DNA of 64,000 nucleotides from Tissierella sp032104385 (GTDB lineage: Bacteria; Bacillota; Clostridia; Tissierellales; Tissierellaceae): assembly GCF_032104385.1 (NCBI RefSeq), contig NZ_DAMCHJ010000001.1, positions 248,001 to 312,000 on the forward strand, written 5' to 3'. The translations under genes were made by a program, and so were the position numbers. Below the pieces are notes generated by a model, which had not been told where the DNA came from, searched no databases, and saw only the letters and a program-made list of their open reading frames with translations. Below, in pieces: positions 1 through 8,665 of this stretch (positions are counted from its first letter, which is position 1; every line of letters starts with the position of its first letter).

Positions 1-4
1 ATAT

Positions 5-1627
5 TTACCTTATATCATTATAATAGATACCACCTGTTTCTGTTACTATAAGACCTTCAATATCATTGCGATAAGCACAATATTCTATATCAGAATATAG
101 AGGAACCATTGAGCAATCTTCAAAAATTTTCATTTGAATATCACCAATTAACTGAGTACGATTATTTGAGTCTGGTTCATTAACACATTTATTTACCATG
201 TCCTTATAAGCCTTGAAATCTTCCTCAGTTTTACTATTAGGATCATAATAGCAATAGTTTAATATGAGAATTGGTTCTCCCCATTGAAGAGTTTCTATAC
301 CTGCATCATAATCATCAGCACTTATTTTTTCATAGATATAGTTCCAGTCAATAGTCTCAATATTCATATCAATACCAATCTCTTTAAGTTGAAGCTGCAT
401 TTCTTGAGCAACAGTTACACTTGTTCCTGAAGAACGAGCAAGGAAATTGAAGCTAAGCTTTTCACCATCTTTATAAAGAAATCCATCACTATTCAATTTA
501 TATCCTACTTCAGCTAAAAGCGCCTTTGCTCCATCTATATCATTAGAAAGATTTTCTTTGAAATACTCTTCAGCTTTTTGATTATAATTCTGCATTGCAG
601 ATGTAATCATAGCATATTCAGGCTTAAAAGAACCTTGACACATAGCTTCCATAGAATCACGATCAAGAGCCTTCATAATGGCTTTACGAACTCGAATATC
701 ATTAAGATGTTTACTATCTTTATTTAGCTCAAAGTATTCAATATTTGGAAATGTATCATTTAATATTGTTACACCTTCAACTTGGGAAAGTTCCGCATAT
801 TGTTCCATATTAATTCCAGTTAATATATCAATATCTCCTTCTCTTATGGCAGTATTAAGAGTAAAGGCTTCTACATCAGCCATTTTAACAGTAATTGACT
901 CTAGCCTAGATGGACCTTTATTCTCCACTAATGGGTTACAAGTCATATAGTACGGATTTGGCTTAAGTATAACATGTGAACCTGGAACAAATTCATCTAC
1001 ATAAAACTGTCCATAAGGTAAAGCTCCCCAAAGAAGCTCATCACGAGACATGGTTTCTAGCTGTTTTTTGCTAATAATCCCCATAAATGGTTGTGTTAAA
1101 AAATATTCTAAATCTGAACGATATTCACTAAGATAACAAATAACATCACGCCCATCTACTTCCATAGACTTAATATTGCTATAACCATAGCCCCAGTCCG
1201 AATCAGGTTCACCATCACCATCACTGTCCTCAAGACCATATTCTATGGATGCAATAAAATCTTCAGGACCCAAAGGGGTACCATCAGCAAATTTCATACC
1301 TTCTGGAAATGTCAGACGAAAACTCATTCCATCTTCACTTACCTTATAATCAGAACATATATTAGGAAGTAAATTAGATGGATCTTGTGGATCTTGAATT
1401 AAAAATGTATCGGAAATCAAATTTTGGGAAGTATACCAACTAGAGCAGCGAAATAAATCTGTTCCCATCCACTCACTGTCATGCAATACCAATGTCTTGC
1501 GACCACCATCCTGATTAGACGAAATATCATTGGACCCTCTACTAGAAACCGGTTCTTTTGAACAACCTGTAGCAATACTAAATACCATAATAATCGACAT
1601 AAATAAACTCAAAAACTTCTTTTTCAT
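5..1627 (-). CDS. Oligopeptide ABC transporter substrate-binding lipoprotein (SBP family 5)
   Basis: Extracellular solute-binding protein of the OppA/DppA type (540 aa), expected to capture peptides outside the membrane and deliver them to the OppBCDF permease encoded upstream. Residues 1-21 form a lipoprotein signal peptide ending in the lipobox IATGC (Cys22), so the mature protein should be lipid-anchored. The family-5 motif around KFADGTPLGPEDF is present and the length is normal. The start ATG follows AAGGAGG at good spacing, and the stop lies 5 bp inside the window, so the gene is complete. It is last of five co-oriented genes, separated from oppF by about 120 bp of hairpin-forming sequence that could let it accumulate independently. 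The exact peptide preference cannot be read from sequence. Confidence 0.93.
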   Translation of the reverse strand: MKKKFLSLFMSIIMVFSIATGCSKEPVSSRGSNDISSNQDGGRKTLVLHDSEWMGTDLFRCSSWYTSQNLISDTFLIQDPQDPSNLLPNICSDYKVSEDGMSFRLTFPEGMKFADGTPLGPEDFIASIEYGLEDSDGDGEPDSDWGYGYSNIKSMEVDGRDVICYLSEYRSDLEYFLTQPFMGIISKKQLETMSRDELLWGALPYGQFYVDEFVPGSHVILKPNPYYMTCNPLVENKGPSRLESITVKMADVEAFTLNTAIREGDIDILTGINMEQYAELSQVEGVTILNDTFPNIEYFELNKDSKHLNDIRVRKAIMKALDRDSMEAMCQGSFKPEYAMITSAMQNYNQKAEEYFKENLSNDIDGAKALLAEVGYKLNSDGFLYKDGEKLSFNFLARSSGTSVTVAQEMQLQLKEIGIDMNIETIDWNYIYEKISADDYDAGIETLQWGEPILILNYCYYDPNSKTEEDFKAYKDMVNKCVNEPDSNNRTQLIGDIQMKIFEDCSMVPLYSDIEYCAYRNDIEGLIVTETGGIYYNDIR

Positions 1628-1671
1628 TTTTTGTGCCTCCTTATATAATATTCTTAGATAAATGCATTAGC

Positions 1672-1764
1672 GTTCATATCATAAATGTATAATTATCTAG
1701 CATTAAACTAGAAAATTATATATGAACCAATTCCACCAAAATTAATTTAATAAATTAATTTTGG
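1672..1764 (-). promoter_or_regulatory. Structured oppF-oppA intergenic region (two hairpins)
   Basis: Two inverted repeats fill the gap between the ATPase gene and the binding-protein gene. One is a perfect 14-bp stem with a 1-nt loop (1736-1764, arm CCAAAATTAATTTA) overlapping the oppF stop. The other is a nested stem at 1672-1727 (GTTCATAT pairing with ATATGAAC, inner CTAG stem). Neither has a U-tract, so they look like mRNA-stability or processing elements rather than terminators. That role is inference. Confidence 0.45.
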
Positions 1765-2751
1765 TAATTCCTTTTCATACATAAAGCATGATACTTGATG
1801 ATTAGAAGTAATCTTGTAATTCCCAGGCAAAGTATTTTTGCAATGTTCAGTTACCTTACTACAACGTGAGCTAAATCGACAACCTTTTGGTAAATCTATA
1901 AGGCTACCCGGATCCCCTCCCATTAATTCTTTTTTCTGTCCCCTAAATTTAGGGTCAAGTATTGGTGAAGCCGCCATAAGTCCATTAGTATAAGGATGCT
2001 TAGAGTTACCAATTATCTCATCAGTAGGTCCAAATTCTACAAGCTTTCCTAAATACATAACTGCTATTCTATCACTTATATAACGTATAACATTAAGGTC
2101 ATGGGTTATTACTAAATAAGTTAATCCCATATTTTCTTGCAAATCCAAAAGCAGATTGAGTATTTGCGCCTGAACAGAAATATCAAGGGCAGAAGTAGGC
2201 TCATCTAAAATCATTATTTTAGGTTGGAGGACTAAAGCTCGAGCAATTGCTATTCGTTGAAGTTGCCCTCCAGAAAGTTGATGAGGATAACTATTTAGGT
2301 ATCTCCTATCCATTTTTACCATATCAAGAGCATCTTCTGCTTTCTTCATAGCTTCTGTCTTTCCTTTTCCATGAAGTATCATAGGTCGCATAATGGAACT
2401 CGCCACAGTTTGTCTAGGATTAAGATTTGATGCCGGATCTTGAAATACTACCGCTACCTCTGAACGAAGTTGTTTCTCTTCATCTTTAGTAGCGTGCATC
2501 ATATCTATACCATTTATCATAACTGAGCCTTCTGTTGGTCTAGTCAAATTAAGTATTACTCGAGCAAGAGTCGTTTTTCCACTACCTGATTCTCCAACAA
2601 GACCGACTATTTCACCCCTATTAATAGTTAGAGTAATATCATCAACAGCTTTAACCATTTGTTTTTTTCTCCCTAAAAAGGTATTTGATACTGAAAAATA
2701 CTTTTTTAGACCATTTATAACTATCGTAGGCTCATTTATAGTTTTTTCCAT
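1747..2751 (-). CDS. oppF: Oligopeptide ABC transporter ATP-binding protein OppF
   Basis: Cytoplasmic ATPase subunit (334 aa) of a peptide importer. It has Walker A GESGSGKTT, ABC signature LSGGQLQRIAIA and Walker B IMILDEPTSALD. The C-terminal extension carries the Cys motif (CRFSSRCSKVTEHC) typical of Opp/Dpp ATPases. The start ATG shares one base with the oppD stop (TAATG) and has an AGGAGG site, implying translational coupling. OppF pairs with OppD to energise OppB/OppC. Confidence 0.95.
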   Translation of the reverse strand: MEKTINEPTIVINGLKKYFSVSNTFLGRKKQMVKAVDDITLTINRGEIVGLVGESGSGKTTLARVILNLTRPTEGSVMINGIDMMHATKDEEKQLRSEVAVVFQDPASNLNPRQTVASSIMRPMILHGKGKTEAMKKAEDALDMVKMDRRYLNSYPHQLSGGQLQRIAIARALVLQPKIMILDEPTSALDISVQAQILNLLLDLQENMGLTYLVITHDLNVIRYISDRIAVMYLGKLVEFGPTDEIIGNSKHPYTNGLMAASPILDPKFRGQKKELMGGDPGSLIDLPKGCRFSSRCSKVTEHCKNTLPGNYKITSNHQVSCFMYEKELPKLIY

Positions 2752-3722
2752 TAAATTACCTCCTCTCCAAAATGGCAGCGAAAGAAATGGTTTTTGCTGA
2801 CATTTTTAGTCCTTGGTTCAATATTAAAACATAATTCCTTTGCATAAGGGCATCTATTGGCAAATCGACAACCGGGTTTTATATCTGTAAGTCTAGGCAC
2901 TGTTCCATCTATGGTTTGAAGTCTTCCTTCAGCCTTAGTTTTTCTTGGTAATGCCTTCATTAAAAGTCTTGTATATGGATGCATAGGATTTTCAAATATC
3001 TCAAATACATCTCCTTGCTCTATCATTTCTCCAGCATACATAACACCTATCCTATCTGCAACTTCAGCAACTAATCCAAAGTTATGAGTTATGAGCATTA
3101 TGGATGTGGAAAATTCTCTTTTAAGTTCCTTAATTATCTCAAGTATCTGTGCTTCTATTGTAACATCTAAAGCTGTTGTAGGCTCATCTGCTATTAAAAG
3201 CTCAGGATTCCTAGAAATCATCATAGCTATCATAACTCTTTGCCTCATTCCTCCTGACAGTTCATGAGGAAAACTATGAACTCGTTTCTCTGGATCTGGC
3301 ATTTTTACATCTTTATATAGTCTTACCACCTGCTGCCAAACTTCTAGACGATTTTTATTATCCATGTATATCGCCTCCGCCACCTGTGCTCCTGTAGTAT
3401 ATACAGGATTAAGAGAATCTAATGGATTTTGAAATATCATACCAATATGTTTTCCACGAATTTTTTCCATCTGACTACTAGTCATATCATTTAAGTTTTC
3501 ACCTTTAAAATATATATTTCCCCTTATAATTTCATTGTGATCGGGAAGAAGTCTCATTATGCTATGTGCAATTGTTGACTTTCCACAGCCTGATTCACCA
3601 ACTATTGCAAATATTTCACCACGATTTATTGTTAGGTTCACATTTTTTACAGCAGAAAGATATCCTCCCTTAACTTTATATTCTACACTCAAATTATCAA
3701 GTCTTAGTAATTCTTCACTCAT
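2751..3722 (-). CDS. oppD: Oligopeptide ABC transporter ATP-binding protein OppD
   Basis: Second ATPase subunit (about 323 aa) of the peptide importer, with Walker A GESGCGKST, signature LSGGMRQRVMIA, Walker B LLIADEPTTALD and the C-terminal oligopeptide-transporter domain with conserved Cys residues (CRFANRCPYAKELC). Two in-frame ATGs are adjacent (3725 and 3722). The second has the better distance (7 nt) to AAGGAGG. It sits between oppC (13-nt gap) and oppF (1-nt overlap), so it is operonic. Confidence 0.94.
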   Translation of the reverse strand: MSEELLRLDNLSVEYKVKGGYLSAVKNVNLTINRGEIFAIVGESGCGKSTIAHSIMRLLPDHNEIIRGNIYFKGENLNDMTSSQMEKIRGKHIGMIFQNPLDSLNPVYTTGAQVAEAIYMDNKNRLEVWQQVVRLYKDVKMPDPEKRVHSFPHELSGGMRQRVMIAMMISRNPELLIADEPTTALDVTIEAQILEIIKELKREFSTSIMLITHNFGLVAEVADRIGVMYAGEMIEQGDVFEIFENPMHPYTRLLMKALPRKTKAEGRLQTIDGTVPRLTDIKPGCRFANRCPYAKELCFNIEPRTKNVSKNHFFRCHFGEEVI

Positions 3723-3734
3723 CATTTTACCTCC

Positions 3735-4583
3735 TTACTGAGATTTGAGCCTTGGGTCAAGCAAATCACGCAGTCCCTCCCCTAATAAATTAAATCCAAA
3801 TACTGTATATACCAACGCAAGACCTGGAAAGATACTCATCCATTGTGCGCGACTAATGTATTTCATGCCTTGTGCAATAGCAAGACCCCAATCAGGAGAA
3901 GGTGGCTGAGAGCCAAGTCCTAAAAAACTTAAAGTTGTAGTAGACATTATAGTTCCTGGAAGATTCATAGATACTAAAACTATAAGGGATGGAACAACAT
4001 TGGGTAATATATATCTAAACATTAAAGATATGGGTTTTTCACCAAAAGCTATACCTGTTTCTATAAATGCCATGTTTTTTAGGGCCATAGTCTTTGCACG
4101 TACTGTCCTTGCATAACTTGCCCAATTTACAAGAGATATAGCTATAATAGAATTTGTAAGCCCTTTTCCCAATACAGTCACAACTGCTAAGGCTAAAATA
4201 GTTCCAGGGATACACCAAGTAATATCTACTATAAACATCAGCACCTTATCAACTACCCCGCCAAAAAATCCACTTATAAGGCCTATGGTAACCCCTAGTG
4301 TAAGCTGAATAGCTGCTCCTAGAAATGCAACTTTTAGGGTTATACGTGTTCCATTAATTATACGACTAAACATATCTCGCCCAAAGTCATCGGTTCCAAA
4401 CCAGTAGGTTCCATTAGGGGCTTGCAGTATAGCATCCTTATGTGCTTCATCAAAAGGAAAAGGAGAAACCTTTTCTGCAAAAATAGCTAATATAATAACA
4501 CTAACAAGAATTATTATACCTATCATAAAGTTAACATTCTTCCAACATGAATGAAAGAATTCCTTAGCTGGACTGCTATTCAT
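3735..4583 (-). CDS. oppC: Oligopeptide ABC transporter permease OppC
   Basis: Inner-membrane permease subunit (282 aa) with an N-terminal OppC-type anchor helix, several further membrane segments and the BPD transport motif region (EKPISLMFRYILPN...), which contacts the ATPases. The ATG at 4583 overlaps the oppB stop (TGATG) and follows GGAGGTGAG. An in-frame TTG one codon upstream is disfavoured. It forms the channel with OppB. Confidence 0.93.
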   Translation of the reverse strand: MNSSPAKEFFHSCWKNVNFMIGIIILVSVIILAIFAEKVSPFPFDEAHKDAILQAPNGTYWFGTDDFGRDMFSRIINGTRITLKVAFLGAAIQLTLGVTIGLISGFFGGVVDKVLMFIVDITWCIPGTILALAVVTVLGKGLTNSIIAISLVNWASYARTVRAKTMALKNMAFIETGIAFGEKPISLMFRYILPNVVPSLIVLVSMNLPGTIMSTTTLSFLGLGSQPPSPDWGLAIAQGMKYISRAQWMSIFPGLALVYTVFGFNLLGEGLRDLLDPRLKSQ

Positions 4584-5524
4584 CAACGCTCACCTCCTGA
4601 AATGGAAACTCTTATCCTTGGATCTAACAGTCCTATTACAATATCACTAATTATATTAGACAATACAGTAAGTAATGAAATCACAAGTACACAACCTTGT
4701 ACAACTGCATAATCCTGTTGAATTATAGAATTTATCATTAGACTTCCCATGCCTGGTATTGCAAAAATCCTTTCGGTGATAACTGCACCAGAAATAAGCC
4801 AAGGAATAGACATGAATACCAAAACAGTTACAAGTATCAAGGCATTACGAAGTACATGTTTTATCATTACTGTACGCTCTGAAAGACCTTTTGCATAAGC
4901 AGTAAGTACATATTTCTCACGAAAAACATCCAAAACTTCACTTTTAGTAAGTCTTATAGTGCCTGCTACACTTCCTATAACTCCACTAGCAATAGGAAGA
5001 ATAAAATATTTTCCTGTTTCATATCCACTAAGAGGAAACCACTTTAGTTTTACGCCAAATACTATTATCAATAAAACTGAAATCCAAAAACCAGGAATAG
5101 CTGTTAGTAGAAGTGTTATATTTACTGTAAACCTATCAAAAAATGTATCCTTTTTATAGGCACAAAACAGTCCTAAAGGTACCGCTATTAATATTTCCAT
5201 AAGAAGAGTCCAACCACATAGTTTAAGGCTAATGGGTATACGCATCTTCATCATTTCCCAAACGGGCTGTCTATTTCTAAGAGAAATACCAAAATCCATT
5301 TTTGTCACTATATTCTTTATCCATTTCCAATACTGTTCGGGTAAAGGTCTATCAAGCCCGAACTCCACCTTCAATGCTTGGCGTCTTTCTGGAGGAACTT
5401 TTCTATCAACTAATAGATCTATGGGATCCCCTGGCATAAGATGAAGCATGCTAAATACAAGTACTGTTACTACGAATACAAGAAATACTCCCGTAATTAA
5501 TCTTCTAAGTATGTAATTGCTCAA
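4583..5524 (-). CDS. oppB: Oligopeptide ABC transporter permease OppB
   Basis: First gene of the Opp operon, a 313-aa permease with the OppB hallmarks: N-terminal MSNYILRRLITG helix, MPGDP motif (LMPGDPIDLL) and EAA-type loop (KGLSERTVMIKHVLRNA). The start is TTG, preceded by GGGGAGATG at normal spacing. A sigma-54 -24/-12 element lies about 65 bp upstream, so the whole five-gene importer is probably RpoN-dependent. Confidence 0.93.
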   Translation of the reverse strand: MSNYILRRLITGVFLVFVVTVLVFSMLHLMPGDPIDLLVDRKVPPERRQALKVEFGLDRPLPEQYWKWIKNIVTKMDFGISLRNRQPVWEMMKMRIPISLKLCGWTLLMEILIAVPLGLFCAYKKDTFFDRFTVNITLLLTAIPGFWISVLLIIVFGVKLKWFPLSGYETGKYFILPIASGVIGSVAGTIRLTKSEVLDVFREKYVLTAYAKGLSERTVMIKHVLRNALILVTVLVFMSIPWLISGAVITERIFAIPGMGSLMINSIIQQDYAVVQGCVLVISLLTVLSNIISDIVIGLLDPRIRVSISGGER

Positions 5525-5587
5525 TATATCATCTCCCCACTATTCCTAAAGGCATAATATCCTTTATCTATTTTATTGTCATTTTGT

Positions 5588-5603
5588 TGCAACTTTCATG
5601 CCA
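5588..5603 (-). promoter_or_regulatory. Sigma-54 (-24/-12) promoter of opp operon
   Basis: On the minus strand the sequence reads TGGCATGAAAGTTGCA, i.e. TGGCA-N6-TTGCA, with the invariant GG and GC 10 nt apart as required for RpoN. Transcription would start about 12 nt downstream, leaving a leader of roughly 50 nt before the oppB TTG. No convincing sigma-A element was seen in the same gap. The activator is not known from this alone; two sigma-54 activators are encoded in this window. Confidence 0.72.
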
Positions 5604-5647
5604 TTTTGAATTTGCGGACTATTTGTAGCTCCTAGAAGTTTAATTAC

Positions 5648-5669
5648 AAAAAAGGGCGTAAATACGCCC
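5648..5669 (-). terminator. Intrinsic terminator of the HlyIII-like gene
   Basis: The minus strand reads GGGCGTA-TT-TACGCCC followed directly by TTTTTT. The hairpin is 5654-5669 and the U-tract 5648-5653. It lies immediately after the stop at 5685. Confidence 0.85.
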
Positions 5670-5684
5670 CTTTTAAGTTCCCAT

Positions 5685-6329
5685 TTATAAAACGTATTTA
5701 TATATCATCCAGAAATGACAGGCACTTCCTGCCATTACAAATAAATGAAATAGTTCATGAAATCCAAACCATTTACAACTAGTCTGAGGCCATTTTTGTC
5801 CATAAATAATAGCGCCTACTGTGTAAAGTATTCCTCCACCTATTAACCAACTAATACCAGCCAAGGATAATGCTTTTTTAAGTGGAAAAAGTGCAATGGC
5901 TACAATCCATCCCATAATAATATAAATAGCTGTAGATATCCATCGTGGTATATCCATAGATATGGATTTTAAAATTATCCCTCCCATTGCAATAGTCCAA
6001 ATCCCAATAAATAAACTCCAACCCCAAGGCCCATGTAAAGATATCAAACATATAGGTGTATATGTTCCAGCAATTAAAACATAAATCATCATATGATCTA
6101 TTTTTCTATAAATTAGTTTGTCTCCATCTGAAAGTAGTAGCCAGTGATATACTGTGCTTGCCGTATATAGAGAAATAAGACTAATTCCATAAATAATAAA
6201 AGAAATCATATACCATAAATTATGTTTTTGTTTAGCATAATAAATCAATACTACCGATCCAATTATAGATAGGATAGCACCTATTAAATGAGACATTGCA
6301 CTAAATGGGTCTTTGATTCTAGAATTCAT
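5685..6329 (-). CDS. HlyIII/PAQR-family seven-TM membrane protein
   Basis: Hemolysin III-related (YqfA/PAQR) integral membrane protein of about 214 aa with seven hydrophobic segments. The family metal-binding features are visible: an early Ser-His pair (SAMSHLIGA), the STVYHWLLLS segment and the C-terminal HELFHLFVMAGSACHF His cluster. The start at 6329 is chosen because GAGGAGTGAT lies 7-8 nt upstream; a GTG at 6344 would place this ribosome binding site inside the coding region. Its function in Firmicutes is not well defined, and membrane hydrolase-like activity is inferred from the superfamily. Confidence 0.9.
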   Translation of the reverse strand: MNSRIKDPFSAMSHLIGAILSIIGSVVLIYYAKQKHNLWYMISFIIYGISLISLYTASTVYHWLLLSDGDKLIYRKIDHMMIYVLIAGTYTPICLISLHGPWGWSLFIGIWTIAMGGIILKSISMDIPRWISTAIYIIMGWIVAIALFPLKKALSLAGISWLIGGGILYTVGAIIYGQKWPQTSCKWFGFHELFHLFVMAGSACHFWMIYKYVL

Positions 6330-6538
6330 AAAATCACTCCTCACGTTATCAGTATTGTTTTATATAGTTTTAAATACTATGTATAGTTATGTGTATATTA
6401 TATATTTAACTCATTAACATTTCAATACCTTTTTTATATTTCATCATTGATATCTAGTATTTAGTACCATATAATTAAAGATAATCATAATTAATGAAAA
6501 TAGCAGGATAGAGTTTTAAATTTGATGAGGTGATAATT

Positions 6539-7132
6539 TTGGAATTTGATAAAAAACAATTATTAGACTTAATCCATAAATCTTCTTGTTTTAAAACAAT
6601 TAGTATTTCTGAGATTCCTGATATAGATTTATATATGGATCAAGTAACTAATTTTATGGAAGATAAGCTAAATGATTTCAAACGAACAAAAGATGATAAA
6701 ATCTTAACTAAAACTATGATTAATAATTATGCAAAAAATAATATCATTCCTTCTCCTGTAAAGAAAAAATATTCTAAGGAACATATGATGCTATTGATTT
6801 TGACCTACCATATGAAGCAGATATTATCTATAGGAGATATCCATTCATTATTATCTCCAATTTCTGAAAAGGTAGATTTAAAAAACATTAATGGCACAGA
6901 AATTGAAGATTTATATGAGAACTTTTTAGAAATTCAGTCTAAGTCATATGATAATTTCTCTAATAAAATAATTAAAAAAATAGATGAATTCAAAGAACAA
7001 ATTCATCTTAAGGAAGATTCAGAGTTTTCAATACTCTATTCAATAATCTTTTTTTTAATTATCCAGTCAACTATGGAAAAAAAATTAGCTGAAAATCTAA
7101 TTGATACTTTTTTTGATGAAAAAATTAGATAA
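6539..7132 (+). CDS. DUF1836 family protein
   Basis: About 197-aa soluble protein matching DUF1836 proteins of Firmicutes: an N-terminal helix-turn-helix-like segment followed by the signature region KKKYSKEHMMLLILTYHMKQILSIGDI. Probably a regulator with a MerR-like fold, but no target is known. TTG at 6539 is the likely start because GATGAGGTGAT is 8 nt upstream; a GTG at 6530 falls inside that site. It is divergent from the HlyIII-like gene and followed by a strong hairpin. Confidence 0.75.
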   Translation: MEFDKKQLLDLIHKSSCFKTISISEIPDIDLYMDQVTNFMEDKLNDFKRTKDDKILTKTMINNYAKNNIIPSPVKKKYSKEHMMLLILTYHMKQILSIGDIHSLLSPISEKVDLKNINGTEIEDLYENFLEIQSKSYDNFSNKIIKKIDEFKEQIHLKEDSEFSILYSIIFFLIIQSTMEKKLAENLIDTFFDEKIR

Positions 7133-7136
7133 TATA

Positions 7137-7173
7137 AACCCTAGAAGTATTTGCATAAAATACTTCCAGGGTT
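7137..7173 (+). terminator. Terminator hairpin (probably bidirectional)
   Basis: Nearly perfect inverted repeat AACCCTAGAAGTATTT ... AAATACTTCCAGGGTT with a 5-nt loop, sitting between the convergent DUF1836 gene and the DUF364 gene. U-rich tracts are weak on both sides, but the stem is long. Confidence 0.75.
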
Positions 7174-7201
7174 CTAACTAATTATTTATTATACATAGAT
7201 A

Positions 7202-7930
7202 TTATTTTGAACAAAAACAAATTCTATCTAATCCTTCTAAATATGCCACTCCTGCTATGGTAGTTCCATAGAATAATATGGGTTTTTTTAATTTTAAAAA
7301 GTTTACTATGGTACCATTGGTTATAGTACTTCCTGTGACTACTAAAATATCTGCCCAATTAACTACTTCTTCCATATTATTTTTTCCATCTTCTATTAAA
7401 ACATCATATTTTACCTTATCTATATTTTTAGGATCTAGATCCAATACCCTTATAGAAAATTTTCTTCTAAGATTGTCGATTATTGCTGGTTGAAAACCTA
7501 CCATACCTATTTTCACATTTCCAAATTTATCTTGAATATATTTTACTACTTCTTTACCACATTGTTCTGGTTCTTCATCTTTACAATGAATAGTATTTTC
7601 AATAAGTTTTAAATGCTTTAAAATGGCATTTAATGCTGCAATAAATAAAACCTTATTTCTATTATCAGATAAGTCTAATTCTAAAACCTTCTTTATACTT
7701 CCATTAAACACTGTTGGTGAATCTGTATAAGCTTGTCCTACAGAATCCAAAAACTTGGCCTCTATAAGTACTTCTTTTCCATTTAAAAGAGGAAAGTCTT
7801 TTCTTTCTGTTATTCCAATGGCTTCTTCTGGTGTTAATGTATTTGTAGTAATAAAAATGTTCTCATCATATAAATTATTCTGTTTTACAATTTCTTTAAG
7901 CTTTTGTTGTAATTGTATATAAAACTCCAT
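7202..7930 (-). CDS. DUF364/DUF4213 family protein (putative heavy-metal chelation)
   Basis: About 242-aa cytoplasmic protein with an N-terminal DUF4213-like part and a C-terminal Rossmann-like DUF364 domain (KIGMVGFQPAIIDNLRR, DILVVTGSTITNGT, PILFYGTTIAGVAYLEG). The family is usually annotated as putative heavy-metal chelation and often accompanies metal uptake genes. It is the last gene of the tungstate/molybdate operon, 15 nt after the ATPase. The start at 7930 is preferred over 7936 because the site AAAGGTGGG abuts the latter. The role in metal handling is inferred from context. Confidence 0.78.
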   Translation of the reverse strand: MEFYIQLQQKLKEIVKQNNLYDENIFITTNTLTPEEAIGITERKDFPLLNGKEVLIEAKFLDSVGQAYTDSPTVFNGSIKKVLELDLSDNRNKVLFIAALNAILKHLKLIENTIHCKDEEPEQCGKEVVKYIQDKFGNVKIGMVGFQPAIIDNLRRKFSIRVLDLDPKNIDKVKYDVLIEDGKNNMEEVVNWADILVVTGSTITNGTIVNFLKLKKPILFYGTTIAGVAYLEGLDRICFCSK

Positions 7931-7951
7931 TTCCATCCCACCTTTTCATTA

Positions 7952-8650
7952 TTATTTTAAAAACTCTAATATAGAATCTTGTCCTAATCCATTATCTATC
8001 TCTTCTTTTTCAAATACTTTAAGTAAATTACCATCATTCATTATACCTATTCTATCTGCTAAAAATATAGCTTCATCTATATCATGGGTAACATGTATTA
8101 TTGTAGGAACAAATTCTTTATGTATATTTTTTATTTCTTGTTGAAGTGTTGGCTTAATCATTATATCTAAGGCACTTAAAGGCTCGTCTAAAAGCAATAT
8201 CTTAGGTGATATGATTATTGCCCTCGCCAAGGCTACTCTCTGTTTTTCTCCACCACTAAGCTTACTTGGATATCTTTTCAAAAGATGTTCTATTTTTAAC
8301 ATTGATACTAATTTATATAATTTTTCTGATATAATCTTTTTATCCATTTTTCTTATTTTAAGTCCAAATATTATATTATCCTCTACTGTCATATGAGGAA
8401 ACAATTCATAATCTTGATATACAAAGCCTATATCTCTTTTTTCTGGTGGAAGAAGAAGTATATCATTATTATTATGCAAAATATATCCTTTATCTGGAGT
8501 ATAAAGTCCTGCAATAGTTTCTAATAAGACCGTTTTTCCTGCCCCACTAGGCCCAAGAATTACAAAATACTCTCCTATATTTATTTTTAGATCTATATTA
8601 TTTAAAGCAAATCTACCTAATTTTAGTTTTATGTCTTTTATCTCTAGCAT
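7952..8650 (-). CDS. Tungstate/molybdate ABC transporter ATP-binding protein
   Basis: ABC ATPase of 232 aa with Walker A GPSGAGKT, Q-loop VYQDYELFPHMT, signature LSGGEKQRVALARA and Walker B ILLLDEPLSALD. It lacks the long C-terminal MOP domain of classic ModC and so resembles the short ATPases of Wtp/Tup systems. The ATG follows AAAGGGG. The gene lies between its permease and the DUF364 gene in the same orientation. Confidence 0.88.
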   Translation of the reverse strand: MLEIKDIKLKLGRFALNNIDLKINIGEYFVILGPSGAGKTVLLETIAGLYTPDKGYILHNNNDILLLPPEKRDIGFVYQDYELFPHMTVEDNIIFGLKIRKMDKKIISEKLYKLVSMLKIEHLLKRYPSKLSGGEKQRVALARAIIISPKILLLDEPLSALDIMIKPTLQQEIKNIHKEFVPTIIHVTHDIDEAIFLADRIGIMNDGNLLKVFEKEEIDNGLGQDSILEFLK

Positions 8651-8665
8651 AGTATTCCCCTTTAT

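Noticed and set aside
678..950. Plus-strand frame opposite the solute-binding protein gene
   Set aside because: Antisense shadow without binding site or recognisable protein features.
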